Shown one piece after another: positions 7,748 to 10,061 of a stretch of 10,061 bases of DNA; position 1 is the first letter of the stretch, and each line of letters begins with the position of its first letter. The translations under genes were made by a program, and so were the position numbers. Origin of the DNA: Candidatus Peregrinibacteria bacterium (lineage in GTDB: Bacteria > Patescibacteriota > Gracilibacteria > Peribacterales > Peribacteraceae); assembly GCA_016201685.1 (NCBI GenBank), contig JACQCJ010000027.1, positions 1 through 10,061 on the forward strand, in the 5' to 3' direction. The notes beneath the pieces are model-generated. The model saw only the letters and a program-made list of their open reading frames with translations. It had not been told where the DNA came from and did not search any database.

Positions 7748-7874
7748 TGTGTTTGTTGTTTTTCCTCCACCCCCAACCCCTCCTCCGGGGGAGGAGGGGA
7801 GCATTGATACAATGGAACATTTCTCCCCCTCTCCACCGGAGAGGGGGCCGGGGGGAGAGGAAACAACAAACACA
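7748..7874. repeat. Cloverleaf-type palindromic repeat, copy B (after the operon)
   Basis: The outer stem is 14 perfect bp: TGTGTTTGTTGTTT (7748-7761) with 7861-7874. It continues as CCTC (7764-7767) with GAGG (7857-7860), then CCCCC (7770-7774) with GGGGG (7851-7855). Three hairpins lie inside. Arm 1 is CCCCTCCTCC (7777-7786) with 7790-7799, a perfect 10 bp. Arm 2 is CATTG (7802-7806) with CAATG (7810-7814), 5 bp with an ATA loop. Arm 3 is CCCCCTCTCC (7825-7834) with 7838-7847, a perfect 10 bp with an ACC loop. The element starts 35 bases after the ORF5 stop and ends 138 bases before dnaE. It lacks a T-tract after a hairpin, so it is not a standard terminator, but the stem-loops could block exonucleases or polymerase at the end of the operon mRNA. 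Confidence 0.85.
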
Positions 7875-7923
7875 TACATTCCCCGATCTCTTCGATCTCC
7901 TCATTTTCCTCTATCATGGACTC

Positions 7924-8010
7924 ATGCAACCCGAGGAATTCGTCCACCTGCACCCGACTTCGCTCCTCGCGATGCTCGGAGCTCCGCCGGGCAAGCTGCC
8001 ACTTTTCTGA
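7924..8010 (+). CDS. Candidate 28-residue leader peptide resembling the DnaE N-terminus
   Basis: ATG 7924 opens a 28-codon frame with mostly G/C-ending codons that stops (TGA 8008-8010) two bases before the dnaE ATG, a spacing suited to translational coupling. Its peptide starts MQPEEFVHLHPTSLLAML. DnaE starts MRASDFVHLHCHSTYSLLEA. Both share FVHLH at the same position, then SLL and a PG pair. All five FVHLH codons differ at the third base (for example TTC/TTT and GTC/GTT), so a recent copy is excluded. It could be a decayed duplicate of the dnaE 5' end, a real leader peptide or coincidence. The same frame is open further upstream through the repeat, but that part looks non-coding. No Shine-Dalgarno site is seen. 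Confidence 0.3.
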   Translation: MQPEEFVHLHPTSLLAMLGAPPGKLPLF

Positions 8011-8012
8011 TT

Positions 8013-10061
8013 ATGAGAGCATCTGATTTTGTTCATCTTCATTGTCATAGCACCTACTCGCTCCTCGAGGCTCTCCCGAGCCCGGGGGAGATCGTCGCAA
8101 GGGCGAAAGAATTGGGGCAGACGGCCGTGGGGATCGCGGATAAGGGCTACACGTACGGCCTCATCGAATTTTTTCAGGAAGCGCGGAAGCAGAATCTGAA
8201 GCCGATTCTGGGAATGGAAGCGTACGCGGCGGCGCGCACGCGCACGGACAAGGAGAGCGGCATCGACGCGAAGCGCTACCCGCTGACCCTCTTCGCCGAG
8301 AATCAGGAGGGCTACGAGCATCTTCTCCAGCTTGCGACCAAAAGCGCGCTCGAGGGGATGTACTACAAGCCGCGCGTGGATGCAGAGCTGCTCGCGCAGT
8401 ACGGCAAGGGCCTCATCGCGCTCAGCGGACCCATCGGCGGGGCAATCCCGCAGGCGGCCCTCGCGGAGGACGGCAGGCGCATCGCAGAGCTCACGGAGCA
8501 GTACCGATCGTTCTTCGGCTACGAAAACCTCTACTTCGAACTGATGGATTTGCCGGGGGTCGCGGGACAGGCGGAGGTCAACCAGCAGCTGATCCATTGG
8601 GGGAAGCAGATGGGGGTTCCCGTGGTCGCGACGTGCAATGTCCATTACTGCCGCCCGGAGGACAGCGAGGCGCACGACGTGCTCCTGTGCATCCAGAAGA
8701 ACGCGCACGTCACGGATCCCGGTCGCTTCTCCATGCGCGACAGCGACTTCTCCATGCGCCCGTTCCCCGAGATGGAGCAGGCGTTCGGCCACGTGCCGCA
8801 GGCGCTCGGGAACACGCGGATCATTGCGGATCGCTGCGACGTCTCGTTCGAATTCGGCAAGAACAAGATCCCGCGGTTCACGGTGCCGGCGGGAGAGAGC
8901 GAAGCGGACTACCTGACGCGCCTGGCCCGCAAGGGATTCGCGAGAACGTACCCGAAGGCGACGGCGGAGCTTCGCGATCGCCTGGAGTACGAGCTTGGCG
9001 TCATCAAGCAGGCGGGGTTCGCCGGCTACTTCCTCATCGTCGCCGACGTCATCAACGAGGCCAAGCGACGAGGCATCACGGTGGGGCCGGGGCGGGGATC
9101 AGCGGCCGGATCGCTCGTGAGCTACGTGCTGAACATCACGACAATCGATCCGATCGTCCACGGCCTCCTCTTCGAGCGGTTTTTGAACCCCGAGCGCGTC
9201 ACGATGCCCGATGTGGATATCGATTTCGCCGACACGCGCAGAGACGAAGTGCTCGAGTACGTGCGGCAGAAGTACGGCATCGACCATGTCGTGCAGATCT
9301 GCACTTTCGGAACGCTGGCGGCGCGCGCAGCGGTGAAGGACGTGGGGCGCGCGTACGGCATCCCGTTTTTGGAGATGAACAGCCTCGCGAAGCTGATCCC
9401 CGACCGCCCGGGGACGAAGCTCAAAGACGCTCTGGGCACCGACGAGCTGAAAGCCGCCTACGAGGGCAATCAGACCTACCGCACGATCATCGATTCCGCC
9501 CTCAAGCTGGAAGGAAAAGCCCGCCACGTCTCCATCCACGCGTGCGGGGTCGTCATCACCCAGGAATCGGCGACGCAGTACACCGCCGTGCAGCGCGCGC
9601 CCAAGGACGAGAGCATCATCATCACGCAGTACGGCGCCAAGACTCTCGAGGCACTGGGGCTCCTGAAGATCGATTTCCTGGGACTCACGAACCTCACGGT
9701 GATCCAGACGACCCTCGAAATCATCAAGCGTCTCGAGGGACGGGACGTGGATCTCGCGACGGTGCCCCTGGATGACGCGGAGACGTATCGCCTGCTCCAG
9801 CGCGGCGACACCACGGGCGTCTTCCAGCTGGAATCTGCGGGCATGCGCCGGTATCTGAAGCAGCTCAAGCCCACGGAATTCGGCGACATCGTCGCCATGT
9901 GTGCGCTCTATCGCCCGGGGCCGATGGACGCCATCCCCGATTATATCAAGCGCAAGCACAATCCCGATCTCATCACCTATGACGTGCCGGAACTCCAGCC
10001 GTTCCTCGAGGAAACCTACGGCATCATCGTCTATCAAGAACAAGTGCAACGCGTCGTGCAG
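8013..10061 (+). CDS. dnaE: DNA polymerase III alpha subunit, 3' end outside window
   Basis: This is the replicative polymerase catalytic subunit. 683 codons are visible of a usual 1,050-1,200, and the frame is still open at the window edge. It begins at ATG 8013 with the PHP-domain motif FVHLHCHS (residues 6-13). The palm follows, with VGPGRGSAAGSLVSY and the catalytic aspartates Asp400 and Asp402 in MPDVDIDF. Asp554 in KIDFLGL corresponds to the third catalytic Asp (E. coli D401, D403, D555). Later landmarks are TTGVFQLESAGM, ALYRPGPMD and EETYGIIVYQEQ in the fingers. The PHP domain keeps HLHCH, Glu69 (GMEAY) and His211 (NVHY). It has lost other usual ligands: TDHG is ADKG (Lys44), SGC is SGP (Pro140), the His of NHG/DHG is replaced in MDLPG (179-182), and NDxH is CNVH. 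PHP nuclease activity is therefore unlikely. The first 12 codons mostly end in A or T, unlike the rest, which keeps the start region weakly structured. No Shine-Dalgarno site is visible. Confidence 0.97.
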   Translation, partial: MRASDFVHLHCHSTYSLLEALPSPGEIVARAKELGQTAVGIADKGYTYGLIEFFQEARKQNLKPILGMEAYAAARTRTDKESGIDAKRYPLTLFAENQEGYEHLLQLATKSALEGMYYKPRVDAELLAQYGKGLIALSGPIGGAIPQAALAEDGRRIAELTEQYRSFFGYENLYFELMDLPGVAGQAEVNQQLIHWGKQMGVPVVATCNVHYCRPEDSEAHDVLLCIQKNAHVTDPGRFSMRDSDFSMRPFPEMEQAFGHVPQALGNTRIIADRCDVSFEFGKNKIPRFTVPAGESEADYLTRLARKGFARTYPKATAELRDRLEYELGVIKQAGFAGYFLIVADVINEAKRRGITVGPGRGSAAGSLVSYVLNITTIDPIVHGLLFERFLNPERVTMPDVDIDFADTRRDEVLEYVRQKYGIDHVVQICTFGTLAARAAVKDVGRAYGIPFLEMNSLAKLIPDRPGTKLKDALGTDELKAAYEGNQTYRTIIDSALKLEGKARHVSIHACGVVITQESATQYTAVQRAPKDESIIITQYGAKTLEALGLLKIDFLGLTNLTVIQTTLEIIKRLEGRDVDLATVPLDDAETYRLLQRGDTTGVFQLESAGMRRYLKQLKPTEFGDIVAMCALYRPGPMDAIPDYIKRKHNPDLITYDVPELQPFLEETYGIIVYQEQVQRVVQ

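Noticed and set aside
7777..7863. Intrinsic terminator after ORF5
   Set aside because: The hairpins are strong, but none is followed by a T-tract on either strand in the right position.
5580..7904. 774-codon open frame on the minus strand opposite ORF5
   Set aside because: It is a by-product of high G+C coding on the + strand. The translation is Arg-rich with no signal peptide or domain, while the + strand frame has a signal peptide, Cys units and a pilin domain.
7891..7917. Possible promoter for dnaE (TTCGAT and TATCAT)
   Set aside because: TATCAT (7912-7917) is close to a -10 box, but the -35 match is poor and the spacing is 15 bases, so it is not supportable by sequence alone.
1..8012. 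Recoded TGA (as in Gracilibacteria)
   Set aside because: ORF1, ORF2, ORF3 and ORF5 end at TGA exactly where the next gene or repeat begins, and no in-frame TGA is needed to extend any domain.
8597..9775. 392-codon + strand frame within dnaE
   Set aside because: It is a shifted reading of dnaE. The dnaE frame contains all polymerase motifs without interruption.

Overview
The window reads on the + strand throughout. It holds the 3' part of one gene, four complete genes, one very small candidate gene and the 5' two thirds of dnaE. Base composition is high in G+C (about 60% judged by eye), gene junctions are very tight (1-base gaps or a 4-base overlap), and Shine-Dalgarno sites are not evident. 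TGA serves as a normal stop codon, which argues against the Gracilibacteria/Absconditabacteria code. The pilin type at the end of ORF5 and the series of unrecognised exported proteins suggest a member of the Candidate Phyla Radiation (Patescibacteria), possibly Peregrinibacteria-like. This placement is inference and has not been tested by a search.

Bases 1-7712 look like one operon of five genes. The first is truncated by the window edge. The other four each carry an N-terminal signal peptide or membrane anchor, and all five products contain many cysteines. ORF1 (1-1065), ORF2 (1067-1903) and ORF3 (2019-2756) are not recognised. ORF4 (2753-5650) is a large exported protein with an HELTH zinc-protease motif. 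ORF5 (5652-7712) is an exported protein with cysteine repeats, a Pro/Ser-rich linker and a C-terminal two-helix domain of the type IV secretion pilin (VirB2-like) type. Together they look like parts of a cell-surface or secretion structure: a pilin-type membrane module tied to a large external domain, a candidate envelope protease and several helical accessory proteins.

Two copies of a palindromic repeat occur, at 2833-2985 and 7748-7874. Each has an outer T/G-rich : A/C-rich stem enclosing strong GC hairpins, and the second copy folds on paper into a clean four-stem cloverleaf. The first copy lies inside the open reading frame of ORF4, between the only good start codon and the signal peptide. 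The second lies just after the operon. A third, unrelated GC hairpin (1985-2011) lies just before the signal peptide of ORF3.

Bases 7713-8012 hold the second cloverleaf and a 28-codon ORF whose peptide resembles the first residues of the DnaE that follows. dnaE (8013 to the window end) encodes the replicative DNA polymerase III alpha subunit. Its polymerase aspartates are intact, but its PHP domain has lost several metal ligands.
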